From the NCBI GenBank assembly GCA_950295325.1, contig OX485805.1, positions 35,701,501 through 35,761,500 of the forward strand: DNA of 60,000 nt, read 5' to 3'. Positions 34,801-44,159 of this stretch are shown here, piece by piece. The stretch comes from Polytrichum commune. Lineage: Eukaryota; Streptophyta; Polytrichopsida; Polytrichales; Polytrichaceae. The translations under genes were made by a program, and so were the position numbers. The first letter of the stretch is position 1, and every line of letters starts with the position of its first letter. The notes under the pieces are model-generated. The model was not told the DNA's origin, searched no databases, and saw nothing but the letters and a program-made list of their open reading frames with translations.

Positions 34801-37800
34801 TGGAAACAAACAGCTCCAAGAAGGGTAACAGGACAACTGAACATAAACTAGGCCAACATTAGGTGACATGATATTCCAACACATGAATTCAATTATATAT
34901 TGTGGCTAAAAGCCAATGAAAAGGTGCCCCTATTGGTGGGAGCCGTCCATCACCAGTAAGTGTGGGCATGCAATTACTTTTTGGAGCTCCATGTGAATAA
35001 TTAGAAACAATCAATTCAATAACTTGGAGCATAATCTACATCCAATAAACACAGTAATTTATAATCTTAGAGGATGCTAGAGCTTGAATGTACATAATTA
35101 ATGTATATGAGAGTTCAAGGGAAGACCCAAGCATGTATAAAGTAGGCAACATGGGAGAGAGAGAGGAGGACAATATTACAAGGAAAGAGGAGGAGAGGAA
35201 GGAAGTTGGTGGTTTCTTATTCATCTAAATCTAGTCATCTTCTGATGGTGTGACACCTCAAGTCTATAGATTTTTCTTTCTGTAAATATTAGTGGGATAT
35301 TGTGTAGAGGGATCCACTTCACTGTTTATGGTAGTTGGTGTCACTTATATATGAAATTACGCACTCTTATACTTGTGTTTTTGATATATTTTGTCAAGTA
35401 AAAATGATGATAGTTCATAATGTCCAAACATCCAATTTGACCTTTGTTGGTAAAATTTGAGATCTTTGACAAATAATTGCAGCAATGCATATAGTAAATG
35501 ACACTAAATATCATAAATAATGTCTTGGAGGCAAACATGGGGGGGGGGGGGTGGACTCTTCATACCATGTACCAAATAATGTTAGTGTAATAAGGGGTGG
35601 TATTTGAGGCATTAGCATATATAGTATACATAAGGGAGATGTATTTTCTTTTTTCCTCTAGTGTGTGCATCTAAAAAGGTTATTGGAAGTAAATGTAGAT
35701 GTACAAAAGGGGGCCCTAAGGTTTAGAGGATTTTTTTTGACAATAGGCTGACAATAGGTGTGTTAGTTTCAATCATTGTTGTCATATGGTCATAGTCCTT
35801 AATAACTACCATGTATGTTCTTCTTAGGGTCTGCATTTGGGTTCTAGGTATTTAGTATTTACGTACTAGAGGATCTTGGAGCGCTCGTGGGCTTCCTTGA
35901 GTTTTTTTTTCTTTGGATTTTAGCTAACTTATTATGCTCTTGTCTTTGTTTGTTTGATATAATCGTTGAGTTACATGCTCTAGATGGAAAAAAAAAAAAC
36001 GTTCAATGATTTTCTCATTGGAAAGTGAAAGTGAATTTAATGTGTATTAAAGTATTATTTAATTATTTAATTTCTTTATATGTAGTGGAGGCATTCATCA
36101 TATAAAATTGAAAAGCTTAGTATAAATACATGAATCCATTTTCTAGTATGTTGTTAGTACGTATACAACTGTTTTTCTCTATAAAATTCATATATATAGG
36201 GGGTTTGATTTCATAGTGACCCACACACATCATTTAGGTTTCCAATGAAGAGTCCACCCCCTGAGGAAGAAATGAGGTGAAAATTAGAATCTATAGCCCA
36301 TCGGTACACTAAATACTATATTTAGTATCACCATTTCTATTTGTCTTGCCCAATATTAATTGTAAACCACCCATGTAGTGTCACTAACACTAAATGTAGA
36401 CCTAACATTATTTGTCATTCCTTGTGAGAAATTTGGGCATCATACATTCACAAAGTTGCAACTACTATTAATTACTAAGTGATTTCTCATCCAAATTTCA
36501 AACACCCATGACAATATTCCATTACAGAATTGTTAGGATGCACAATCTACCAAACTAAAAGTAGGTGAACTAGAAGTACGTTGGGATGAGAGTACTTGTG
36601 AACTTATTCATAAATAGTGCCATTAGAAACGTTACCACAAAAACATAAAACACCACATGACACTAGATGCACTATTTACTATCTTGTGTAGATCTCTGAT
36701 TGTCTTTATTTGAAGTATGCATACTTACGACAAGTTGTGGAATGATTTTTTGTGTCGCTAGATGTAATATCTATTATCTTGTATAGATCTCTGGTTGTTT
36801 TTCTTTGAAGTATGCATACTTACGATGAGCTGTGGAATGATTTTTATGTCACTAGATGTAATATCTATTATCTTGTGTAGATCTCTGACTCGGGGGGGTA
36901 GTCATTGGTTGGAGTAGCAATATACGTGCGAACAAATGATAGGGTATTTTAAAAACATGAGGGCTAAAAATTATAAATGGACTTAAGAGTAATATAGGGT
37001 ATCAAAAATGGCATTGGACATCTTTAAAGTACTATAGGGTATGGAATAATATGTAATTTGGAATTATAAGTACTGCAAGCCATTTTTCTATTAACCCAAA
37101 GTAGAAATTTACATAATGATAGCATGTGAAAAAAAAATTGAAAGTAATACCCCCCTATAAAATAGTTGTTGTTCGCACCTATATCCTTAACTTTTTAACA
37201 CACTGCCCCCCCCCCCCCCGAGATCTCTGATTGTTTTTCTTTGAAGGATGCATACTTACGACGAGCTGTGGAATGATGATTTTGTGTCACTAGATGTAAT
37301 ATTTATTATCTTGTGTAGATCTCTGATTGTTTTTCTTTGAAGGATGCATACTTACGACGAGTTGTGGAATGATGATTTTGTGTAATTTGTTTGTTTGTTT
37401 GTAGCTAGAGAGTACGGTGAATGAGATTATGCGGCTGTTTTCGGCAGCCACAAGTACCAATACCCGGCTCGCAATGAAGGATATGAAGGTGGGAGATCTA
37501 ATCATCCCCAAAGGCTTGGTCATCGAGATCGCACGCCAAGCCATGCACAAAGATCCGGAATGTTGGGGTGAAGATGCCGGGAAGTTCAATCCCGGGCGAT
37601 TCGCGAGCGGTGTTTTAAAGGCGAGCAACCATCCACAAGCGTTCATGCCGTTTGGTTATGGGCCCAAGACATGCATAGCCATGGTATTTGCGATGAACGA
37701 AATGAAGATTATTTTGGCCATGATTCTCAAGCGGTTCCGACTCGTTCCGTCGCCACTATACAAGCATCACCCTACGGTGGGGCTGGTGCAAATGCCAAAG

Positions 37801-37836
37801 CATGGCATGCACCTCATTCTCAAGTCCCTAGCATGA
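30460..37836 (+). CDS. Cytochrome P450, CYP72 clan, five exons
   Basis: Exons 30460-30772, 31567-31793, 33318-33574, 34024-34411 and 37405-37836 join in phase at GT-AG sites into 538 codons without a stop, normal length for a microsomal P450. Residues 10-35 are a hydrophobic membrane anchor, and GVGGPPFRFLVGN is the hinge/signature seen in the CYP72 clan. The I-helix oxygen-activation motif is AGQDT (about 345-349), the K-helix ExxR is EIMR (402-405), and the haem loop FGYGPKTCIA has its Cys at about 485. Five exons and the FAMNEMKIILAMIL K'-L helix fit that clan, whose members hydroxylate hormones and other small molecules at the ER. Oddities: Lys replaces the usual Arg and Ala the last Gly of FxxGxRxCxG, GRF replaces ERF, and the RLxPP after ExxR is missing. 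It could be diverged in substrate or partly impaired. Confidence 0.85.
31858..31918 (+). repeat. GTT trinucleotide microsatellite in P450 intron 2
   Basis: TTG/GTT repeated, interrupted by ATTTTTG. It begins just after the block shared with the exon-2 duplicate at 43 kb, which lacks it, so it expanded after the duplication or marks its edge. Confidence 0.85.
31930..32300 (+). repeat. Dispersed repeat in P450 intron 2, copy 1
   Basis: Shares CAATTAGTACAAGA-like, GTGTAGCCACT, GCTCATATGAA and GAGTCTAGAATG blocks with 47085-47430 in the same orientation, and ACATATGTTTTTGGTATAC-like and GCTACACCTAACCAC blocks with 39730-39850. Reverse-oriented relatives lie at 38200-38420 and 45800-46050 (GACACGTGTTyAcAA). 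Confidence 0.6.
32975..33160 (+). repeat. Repeat in P450 intron 2 shared with 45.1-45.5 kb
   Basis: CCTTTTCTAATCTAGA, ATTGTATCAATGG, AACAACTGTTCAAAAGGAGAG and AGTTGTCACCCC match two diverged, tandem copies at 45150-45340 and 45375-45540. Confidence 0.55.
33900..33945 (+). repeat. AT-rich microsatellite in P450 intron 3
   Basis: AAATAAAT units followed by a TA dinucleotide run. Confidence 0.85.
36305..36665 (+). repeat. TAGTGTCAC repeat family, copy 2, in P450 intron 4
   Basis: Same order of blocks as at 25415-25775: GTAGTGTCACTAACACTAAA, CATTATTTGTCATTCCTTGTG and GAATTGTTAGGATG. Confidence 0.75.
36685..37395 (+). repeat. Tandem repeat of about 95 bp in P450 intron 4, split by an insertion
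   Basis: Units start with GATCTCTGATTGT at 36691, 36785, 36880, 37222 and 37318 (spacing 94-96 bp) and contain GCATACTTACGA, GAGCTGTGGAATGAT and CACTAGATGTAATAT. Unit 3 is cut by a small element (36890-37221). The last unit runs into the splice acceptor of exon 5 (37404), so the array forms the 3' end of the intron. Confidence 0.8.
36890..37221. mobile_element. Small G/C-tipped MITE in the tandem repeat
   Basis: It starts CTCGGGGGGGTAGT and ends in a long C run followed by G. Inside, GTGCGAACAA and ATAGGGTATTT at the left are mirrored by TTGTTCGCAC and AATACCCCCCTATA at the right. AGATCTCTGA occurs on both sides and could be a 10-bp target duplication, but the host array repeats that word anyway, so duplication length is uncertain. 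Confidence 0.55.
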
Positions 37837-38200
37837 TTCTTGTCCTCCTGCACCTCGGCCCACGCATACTTATATAGCAATTGTAGATACGTAGAGACCA
37901 CACAAGAATCTAAGATGTGGAACAATGTGACGACATGTCAAGTCGTTGGAGGGGTGAAAAAGATTGTATGCTTGGTGCTGCTCTAAGTTGTTGTCTTCTT
38001 AACCATGTTTCGTTTAGCTAGTATGAAATTGCGGTTTCCCACTCTTGCCAAGAATCGATTGAGAGTGAAGTTGGGGAATTGTGTGGTGTTTGAACAAATT
38101 TGCTTGTTCCAGTATTACTTTTATGAAAAGTTTTTGTGGGAAAACATCAGTTTGTATGCATTCCAACGCGATAAGATAGACAACCCTTCTTCGGTTACTT
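37837..38200. other. Region 3' of the P450, likely its 3' UTR
   Basis: Follows the P450 stop codon. No second gene is seen. The polyadenylation signal is not obvious. Confidence 0.35.
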
Positions 38201-38420
38201 TTTCTCATAAGGACACCTATATTTGAGTCATATTTGGTTTGGTGTGACTCCGAAAACGGATCCCAAAAAGACACGTGTTTACAAGAGATTGGATTGCATG
38301 CTCAAAATACAATAACCATTCTAGACCGGATAGTCAACATAATTGAGAGGACCTGTATGACCATGTAAAGAGCACACACGACCTGTATGACCATTTCAAT
38401 CAGGTAGAAGTTTAGTTTAA
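38200..38420 (-). repeat. GACACGTGTT dispersed repeat (reverse of the intron-2 family)
   Basis: CCTATATTTGAGTCATAT, CCAAAAAGACACGTGTTTAC and ATAGTCAACATAATT blocks match 45830-46000 in the same orientation and, in reverse, 31930-32300 and 39640-39850. Confidence 0.6.
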
Positions 38421-38589
38421 GAGAGATTGATCTACCCTATAGACCAGCTGATCTGGAAGGGCGATTGCCAATATCTTGTTGGATTTAAAGTTTGAGCACT
38501 CTCTTAACTCAATTCAGGTTTTATTGATCATCATGGAAACCTAATTAAGTTGGTGATTTCATCAGATTAAGCATGCAATGCACTGCTTG

Positions 38590-38830
38590 GGGAGAACCCG
38601 GCGGTTAGTTACAGATGAAGTGGCTGAGTTTGAGAAATAACCGGTTGAAGTTCAACACTTCAGGAGAATTACCTTTTTCAATTAGAGGAATTTAGAGAAT
38701 ATACCTCAGATGAATGAAAGCAAAACCGGAAGATGTGAACATGTAACTGGTTGGATTTAGAATCACATGGATCTTCACTGACTAAATATGCCCAAAAACT
38801 TCCCGGGCACTGGTGCAATGTGTCTCTTGT
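38590..38830 (-). repeat. AACCGGTT dispersed repeat family, copy 3
   Basis: Reverse relative of 28380-28620. Shares TAACCGGTTGAAGTTCAAC, CTTCAGGAGAATTACC and AGATGTGAACATGTAAC. Confidence 0.65.
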
Positions 38831-38944
38831 CCACCTATCTTCTCACATCCCTAGAACAATTTCTCCAGGGCCAACTGCAATTGATTGAACAATGAGATAG
38901 CACTTGATGTGTCATATATAGCTGTCAAGTTTTCAACATACAAT

Positions 38945-39090
38945 TACACTCTAACACCGATAATACGGCACCTCGATTATACAACGCATTTTCCGTCAAC
39001 CCATTTTTTTAGTGTTAATTTACCCTGATGTTACGACTACCACGCTTATAATATGACATTTTTAGACCTGATTTGTCATGAAATAGAGGT
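38945..39090 (+). repeat. Second copy of the 25.0-kb dispersed repeat
   Basis: ACACCGATAATACGGCACCTCGATTATA-like start, then GACTACCACGCTTATAATATGAC and CTGATTTGTCATGAAATAGAGGTAA, parallel to 24965-25095. Confidence 0.55.
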
Positions 39091-39099
39091 AATTGATGG

Positions 39100-39640
39100 A
39101 TGCATGTGGTGGGACTCGCACGAGGATTTGCCTGGGGATCAAGGAGTATATTATGGTGAATTCATCAATGGGTTGACTTAAGATAGTTAAAGTTAGTTGT
39201 TTTAAACCTTGGTTTCAAAACATACATTGCACTTTTGATTCTTTGGGTTTGGATGGAGGTCGAAGGGTTTTTGGGGTTGTTGGAACTGCAAACTAGAATC
39301 ATGAAGTTGTTGATTCCTCTTCTTGATTCAAAATTTGTCCTCACATCTGAATCTCATATCTCTTCATATTGGGAGTTTCAATCCTCGTCAACTTACATTC
39401 CTAGATTCGTCCATGCCATTCTTCAATTTCTTGGCTCCAGAGTTGACAGTGATCTTCAGTGACGGGTGCTCTTCATTTCGGTTATGTTCTCAACAATTTC
39501 GGTGTTGATGACCACGTCTCCACACAAAATAGCTTGCACACAATTTGGTAAGCACTAATCTCCACCGCATTGGTTATGGCACCGGAACATGTTTTACAAT
39601 ATGGATGAGACCGGTTCATTTTATTGTGCCCAACCAAACA
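39100..39640. other. Intergenic, nothing recognised
   Basis: The open frames here (39235-39462, 39323-39508) have no known motif and no support from context. Confidence 0.4.
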
Positions 39641-39866
39641 AGACATTAGTACTCCAGGTCTCCCCCCCACCTCCCACCCCCCAATTATGTTGACTATTGA
39701 CTCGAGAATAGTGTTCATATTTTGAAACACATAACCCAATCTCTTTAAAATACATGTCTTTTTTTGGTATCACTTCTCAAAGCCACACCTAACTATATAC
39801 CACTTCAATATAAGATTCCAATTAAGAAAAGCAATCAGATAAGGGGTTGTCTACCTTACACCTTAT
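39640..39866 (+). repeat. Intron-2 dispersed repeat, truncated by the Harbinger insertion
   Basis: CACATAACCCAATCTCTTTAAA, TTTTTTGGTATCACTTCTC and GCCACACCTAACTATA match 32145-32235. It ends at the Harbinger target site. Confidence 0.55.
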
Positions 39867-40120
39867 TGAGGGCCGGTTCACACTATGCCCAAGTCAAGAG
39901 GAGAAGCGTCACTTTTGTGGACCAAACTATGTCGAGAGGAGAAGCCTTTGGGCTGAAAAAAATATTAAAATAATCCACTTGAAGCCTTTGGCCGGTCATA
40001 GTGTGAAGCCCCAAAGGACGAGCCCAAAGGCCAAACCCCATATCATTTGCAAAAATCTGAAATCATTACTTTGTACATGAATGGAAGAATTTTCTGAAAT
40101 TTTCCTCTCTCTCTTTAACC

Positions 40121-41582
40121 ATGGATTCTAGAAGGGAACACATCATTGTTCTCCTTTCGGTCTTTATGGTTATGAAGTATGTTATTGTGGGCATTTTGGC
40201 GTTGCAAAAACTTGCAATTTTTTGGCAAAATGTCCAAATGATGATGATGGTGGTATTTATTACACAAGGGCGGAGGGTGGATTTTAAAAGGTCTTGTTGG
40301 CGTTTTCAGAGGTATGGAGGGTTTTTGGAGCAAACACTTATGGGATCATTTCTGGAGAGGGAATTTAAGCGTCGAATGAGGGTGACTAAAATTTACGTCC
40401 AAATACTTATGTATTTTTTTGGGGCCTGTTTTGAAGAAAAAAGATACACATCTTAGAGAGAGCATTAATGTTGAATGTAGAGTTGCGGTAACTTTGTCTC
40501 GATTAGCAACTGGGAATTCATTAAGAATGATTGGAGATGTATATGGCATAGGGTTGAGTACAACTTCAAAAATTGTGAGGGAATGTTGTGAGGCTATTAA
40601 AATTCAGCTACGACCATTGGTTTTTCCAAAACCAACACTTGCGAGGATGAAAGAGATAGCTTCTGGATTTGTAGCATTGCATGACATTCTTTTCATATTA
40701 AGGGCAATAGATGGCAGCCATATACCCATTCTAGCACCCTCCTATGATCCAGTAGCATATTAAAATAGAAAAGGGTTTTATTCATGTTTACTTCAAGGAG
40801 TTGTAGACGCGGGTTGTAAATTTTGGAACTATGATTTTGGATGGGCCGGGAGGATACATGATTGGGCATTGTTTCAGAAATCTGAAATTGGGAAGAAAAC
40901 TATAAGAAGTTCATTTTTACCATTCAAATTTATTAGAAACGCAACCTATCCAATGTGGCCTTGGTTTTATTCATCTTTCAAGGGAAAAATGGACGGTTTC
41001 CCTATAAGGAAAGCCCATTGGAATTTTATCCAATCAAACACCCGTATGTCCGTGGAAAGGGCATTCGGTATTCTCAAAGGAAGATGGCGGATTTTACTGA
41101 AGAGAATTGATATGTCGCTTTGGAATGTACCGGATATTGTTATCGCAGCCCTTTGTCTACACAATTTGTGTATAATTCAGAATGATGAATTTAATATGGG
41201 ATGGGCGGTAGATGTAGAGAATGATTTGTAAAATGATTTGTAAAATGAGGCTAATAGGTCTTTAGGAAATTTACATAATATTGACATGTTTAAGACCCTT
41301 GAAGCATTTTTTACGGAAATGAAAGAATTACAGAAGGTAAATCCCGAAGCCAAGGAAACACCATTCATTGAAATGGAGGAAAATGAAGAACTAGAAGGTG
41401 GAAATGATGAAGGCGAAGAAATAAAGGTTGAGCGTCAAAAAAACTTGAAGCAAATGTTGGCTGAAGCAACCCGTGTGCATTTATTATTAGCAAAGAGTTC
41501 TTACAAGGCTTATTTAGCCCAAAAATCAACTCTTCGATTTGAAGGCTGCAACTATGATACTTCTAGTTCTGAATCAGAGTAA
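40121..41582 (+). pseudogene. PIF/Harbinger DDE transposase, frameshifted with stops
   Basis: The N-terminal part (40121 onward, MDSRREHI...) passes to another frame at a T/G run at 40414-40424. The second frame then continues through a TAA at 40761-40763 to 41231 and, after stops at 41229-41241, a charged C-terminal tail to 41582. RLATGNSLRMIGDVYGIGLSTTS is the helix-turn-helix-like region. AIDGSHIPI holds the first Asp, AGRIHDWALFQ the second and MSVERAFGILKGRWRIL the Glu of the DDE domain (DDE_Tnp_4 family). The protein cuts the element out and inserts it at TWA-like sites, together with a Myb-like partner. All three acidic residues remain, so decay is recent. Confidence 0.85.
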
Positions 41583-41655
41583 TAATTTGAACTAGAGTTT
41601 GTTAATGAGGAGGTCAAATTGGTGATCTACCCTCTCTAGTAGTTCATTTGTTCTT

Positions 41656-42174
41656 TCAAAATTTCATCAATCCAATGCTGATTTCAGCCATCTTCTCAAA
41701 AAAATTAATTGATCTTTCTTGAAATTTATTCTTTGTCTTTGATATTGATGAAGGGGTAGATATTGGGACATTTTCTACTTCTGGAAAAGAATTGGTTGGA
41801 AAATTTGCACTATCATTTGTTGTAGCTGATACGTGCTTGAAAACCTGGTTGGCTTGATGGTACCATTGATCTAGAGTGTCGTAAAATTTACTCTCTTGCC
41901 GGTTGTTGTCTGAAATATCGTTTGCAAGTTTGTCTTCTTTGTAAGAAACAAAAATTTGATTAAACTTCTTACGGCACGCTTTGGCTGTTCGGTTGAACTT
42001 AGGGAGCATAACCACCATCCTTGCATGAAGCCGCACCCATGTATCAGTTCTTGCATTCAAAACAGTGAAACAATAAGAGAAACAGTCAAAAACTACATCA
42101 GAAAAAACAATTCCAGCAAGTGTAGGAGAGGAAATGAATGGATTGGGAGGTATGTAAAGGGAGGTGGTGGCCAT
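41656..42174 (-). CDS. Harbinger Myb/SANT-like DNA-binding partner protein
   Basis: A 172-codon frame convergent with the transposase. The middle reads TWVRLHARMV ... LPKFNRTAKACRKKFNQIFVSYK then SKFYDTLDQWYHQ, the trihelix/Myb-SANT pattern of the second protein of PIF/Harbinger elements. That partner binds the ends and carries the transposase to the nucleus. The C-terminus (ERSINFFEKMAEISIGLMKF) is typical of the family. The first 40 residues look non-native, perhaps a replaced 5' exon, because the frame begins within a segment that resembles an inserted repeat. No stop lies in the conserved part. Confidence 0.7.
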   Translation of the reverse strand: MATTSLYIPPNPFISSPTLAGIVFSDVVFDCFSYCFTVLNARTDTWVRLHARMVVMLPKFNRTAKACRKKFNQIFVSYKEDKLANDISDNNRQESKFYDTLDQWYHQANQVFKHVSATTNDSANFPTNSFPEVENVPISTPSSISKTKNKFQERSINFFEKMAEISIGLMKF

Positions 42175-42260
42175 GTGATCACCAAGTGGGTTGGTGGGAA
42201 GAAGGCTCCCGGTCGTAAGGGGAGGGTACGAGGCTCAAATCCCAATGACGACATTTGCCC
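42130..42260 (+). other. Possible tRNA-derived (SINE-like) Pol III boxes
   Basis: TGATCACCAAGTGGG (about 42175-42189) resembles an A box and GGCTCAAATCCC (42232-42243) a B box with two mismatches to GGTTCGAATCC, about 45 bp apart. A cloverleaf could not be drawn, so this is weak. Confidence 0.2.
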
Positions 42261-42313
42261 GAATCCCTATGGGGGGAAAGGGGGGCCTGGGGCCGGGACA
42301 CGGGCGCGCGGCC

Positions 42314-42362
42314 GCAAAGGCAAAGGCAAAGGCAAAGGCAAAGACAAAGACAAAGGCAAAAT
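42314..42362 (+). repeat. AAAGGC hexanucleotide microsatellite
   Basis: AAAGGC repeated, then AAAGAC. It makes long low-complexity open frames on both strands (Lys-Gly on plus; Phe-Ala on minus) that are not genes. Confidence 0.9.
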
Positions 42363-42550
42363 AAAATTGCTCCATGAAAAAAAATTGCGAAAAAAAATTG
42401 AAGCAAACCAGCAACAACAAGGGCAAAAACAAGGGCACAAGAGAAAGAGGGCGAAAAGAGAGAGACGACCCACTTTATCTTTTGAAAAAATCTACCTTTT
42501 CCATCTAATGGTCCAGATTCTATCAGATTTTGAATATTTTAATGAAAAAA

Positions 42551-42622
42551 AAGTTCGGCCTCTCGACGGAAGTTTGGGTCGAGCATTTTGCTCGACCCAA
42601 ACTTTGCTCGAGAGGCCGAACT
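42551..42622. repeat. Perfect-looking hairpin inside the Harbinger element
   Basis: GTTCGGCCTCTCGA then GTTTGGGTCGAGC at the left pairs with GCTCGACCCAAAC then TCGAGAGGCCGAAC at the right, about 32 bp per arm with two or three mismatches and a short ATTTT loop. The same CGGCCTCTCGACC words occur in the MITE at 27070. Confidence 0.8.
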
Positions 42623-42904
42623 CTTGACGCCATAACTTCTTAAAAGTGCTGCCACCTAGGCTCTTTTGGAGGCGACATCCTTTGGAATTCGGCCTCTAGT
42701 GTGAAGGCCAAGGGGACGGGCTTTGGGCATTCCTGCATTTTCATTGGTCCAAACGCTTCTCCTCTCGAAGTTTGGCCATTGTGTGAACCGGCCCTGAGAC
42801 ATCGATGCTCTTGAAACTGATCAGAAGCAATATCTAATTGTGTGCAAAAAGCGCAACCCTCGTACAATGTGCTCCAGACTCACATTATGAAAGTGGACTT
42901 AATC

Positions 42905-43340
42905 ATTTCATGCTATTTGTGCCTGAGTCACATGTTTGCATTCAACGCTAATTGTTTGGTTACTCTAGTGACAGGATGATTATTGCGTGCAGGGAATCGT
43001 TTTGTGTATTGGGTTGGCTCCGAAACGCGGCTAGTGGTGAAAGAGCCAGAGATTGCAAAAATAGTATTTGGAGCGAAACATGAAGATTTCAAGAAACAGG
43101 AAGTTGATAGTTTACTCACCTCCCTCATTGTTGGCAAAGGATTGTTCCATTGGTTTGGTCCCAAGTGGGCCATAGGGCAGACACTGAATCCTTCCTTCCA
43201 CCACGAAGCATTCAAGGTGAATTTAGCACTGAAATCATCACCTCTGGATCTAAGAATATCTAAGGTAGAGGGGTCTTGATTTTGTTTATGTATTAATTTA
43301 TTTCTCCAATTAGCCCACTTCTCGTAGGATATGGAACACA
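42905..43340 (+). pseudogene. Duplicated fragment of the P450 (exon 2 with intron flanks)
   Basis: The segment repeats 31490-31860 almost base for base: end of intron 1 (GCATTCAACGCTAATTGTTTG ... ATTATTGCGTGCAG), exon 2 (GNRFVYWVGSETRLVVKEP to FHHEAFK, 42993-43216) and the start of intron 2 (CACCTCTGGATCTAAG). Exon 2 here keeps its frame apart from the loss of one codon (WAIERQT becomes WAIGQT), which also changes neighbouring residues. No other P450 exon follows nearby, so it is an isolated exon, a fragment of a segmental duplication or a transposon-carried piece. Confidence 0.85.
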
Positions 43341-43556
43341 CAATTAGGGTCAGTTCACACGGGTCTCAAGTCCTCAGTCGCAGTTTGCTTGAGTTTAATC
43401 TGTGCAATCTTAATTGTTGAGAGCATGGAAGTTGAAATTTACCACTTCACACAAGTTTCAAGTCTTAAGTCTCAAGTATGACATGGATGTCTACATGGTA
43501 TCTTTTTTTGGAGGTGGGGCTTGAAACTTGTATTGAGAGTTGGATCAAGCAAAAAG

Positions 43557-44150
43557 CTAGACCCAACTCACAATCCAAGTTCCGAGAAGTGTTTTGCACA
43601 AAAGAGTTAAGATATCATAAAAATCCTCTTTTGATGGGCTCTTGAAGCTCAAAAGTTGGGACTTGGCCTTCATGTTTGGACCCATTCTGAAAAATACCCA
43701 TTCCAAAAGAGTCTTCTTAATCTGAGCTTTGAATGAAGCAATTATTTCCTGATCCAAGGGTTGTACCACACTTGTAACATTGGGTGGTAAGAAAGCAATA
43801 ATAATATTGCTCAACTGCAAGGTTGAAAACCAAATGATTCACCCCTAACAACATGCTCAAGGGAATGAGTAACATATTTGTCCATTATTCAAAGTACCTT
43901 CCGCTTTTGAGATTTGAAATATACATTGAGTCTCATCATCCAACTCTCAAATAAATATGATGTCATCCATGCCATTTGGTTTTGCAAACCACCATACATA
44001 ATTTGTTAGCAACCACCTTCCAAAGCATCTTGGGCATTGAGGTTTGTAAATAATCATAAGATTCAACTTGTTAATGCATGTTGTGTTTATAGCAAGAGCA
44101 AGAGTGAGATGGTCCTTCTGAATGTTGCGCCCAAGAACCTTTTGTTGCAC
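43557..44150 (-). pseudogene. Pogo/Tigger-type (DDE_1) transposase fragment
   Basis: On the minus strand, 44150-43947 gives LTLALAINTT ... KPQCPRCF, the stretch preceding the catalytic region in Tigger/jerky-type transposases. Between 43946 and 43820, with a frame change and one stop, VYFKSQKRKVL and IMDKYVTHS appear (second Asp block, normally LDNCPAH). 43820-43557 gives IIIAFLPPNVTSVVQPLDQEIIASFK, the LPPNxTSxxQPLDQG hallmark. The N-terminal DNA-binding domain and the last catalytic Asp context are missing or decayed. It may represent the autonomous relative of the pogo-type element at 29102-30292. Confidence 0.75.
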
Positions 44151-44159
44151 TAGTAGAGG

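Larger units (their letters stand above)
39870..42794 (+). mobile_element. PIF/Harbinger transposon, 2925 bp, with both ends and 3-bp duplication
   Basis: The left terminus GGGCCGGTTCACAC (39870) and right terminus GTGTGAACCGGCCC (to 42794) are exact inverted repeats, and the similarity continues for about 40 bp (GAGGAGAAGCG on both sides). TGA flanks each end (39867-39869 and 42795-42797), the 3-bp duplication typical of the superfamily. Inside are a plus-strand DDE transposase, a convergent minus-strand Myb/SANT-like gene, a 72-bp hairpin and a simple repeat. This is the usual two-gene Harbinger layout. Both genes carry or may carry damage, so the copy is probably non-autonomous now. Confidence 0.9.

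Noticed and set aside
42130-42260. A tRNA gene
   Set aside because: Only A- and B-box-like words are present; acceptor and anticodon stems cannot be drawn. Kept only as a weak SINE-like note.
41956-42627. 223-codon plus-strand frame with Lys-Gly repeats and its Phe-Ala mirror on the minus strand
   Set aside because: The length comes from the AAAGGC microsatellite and the antisense of the Myb-like gene.
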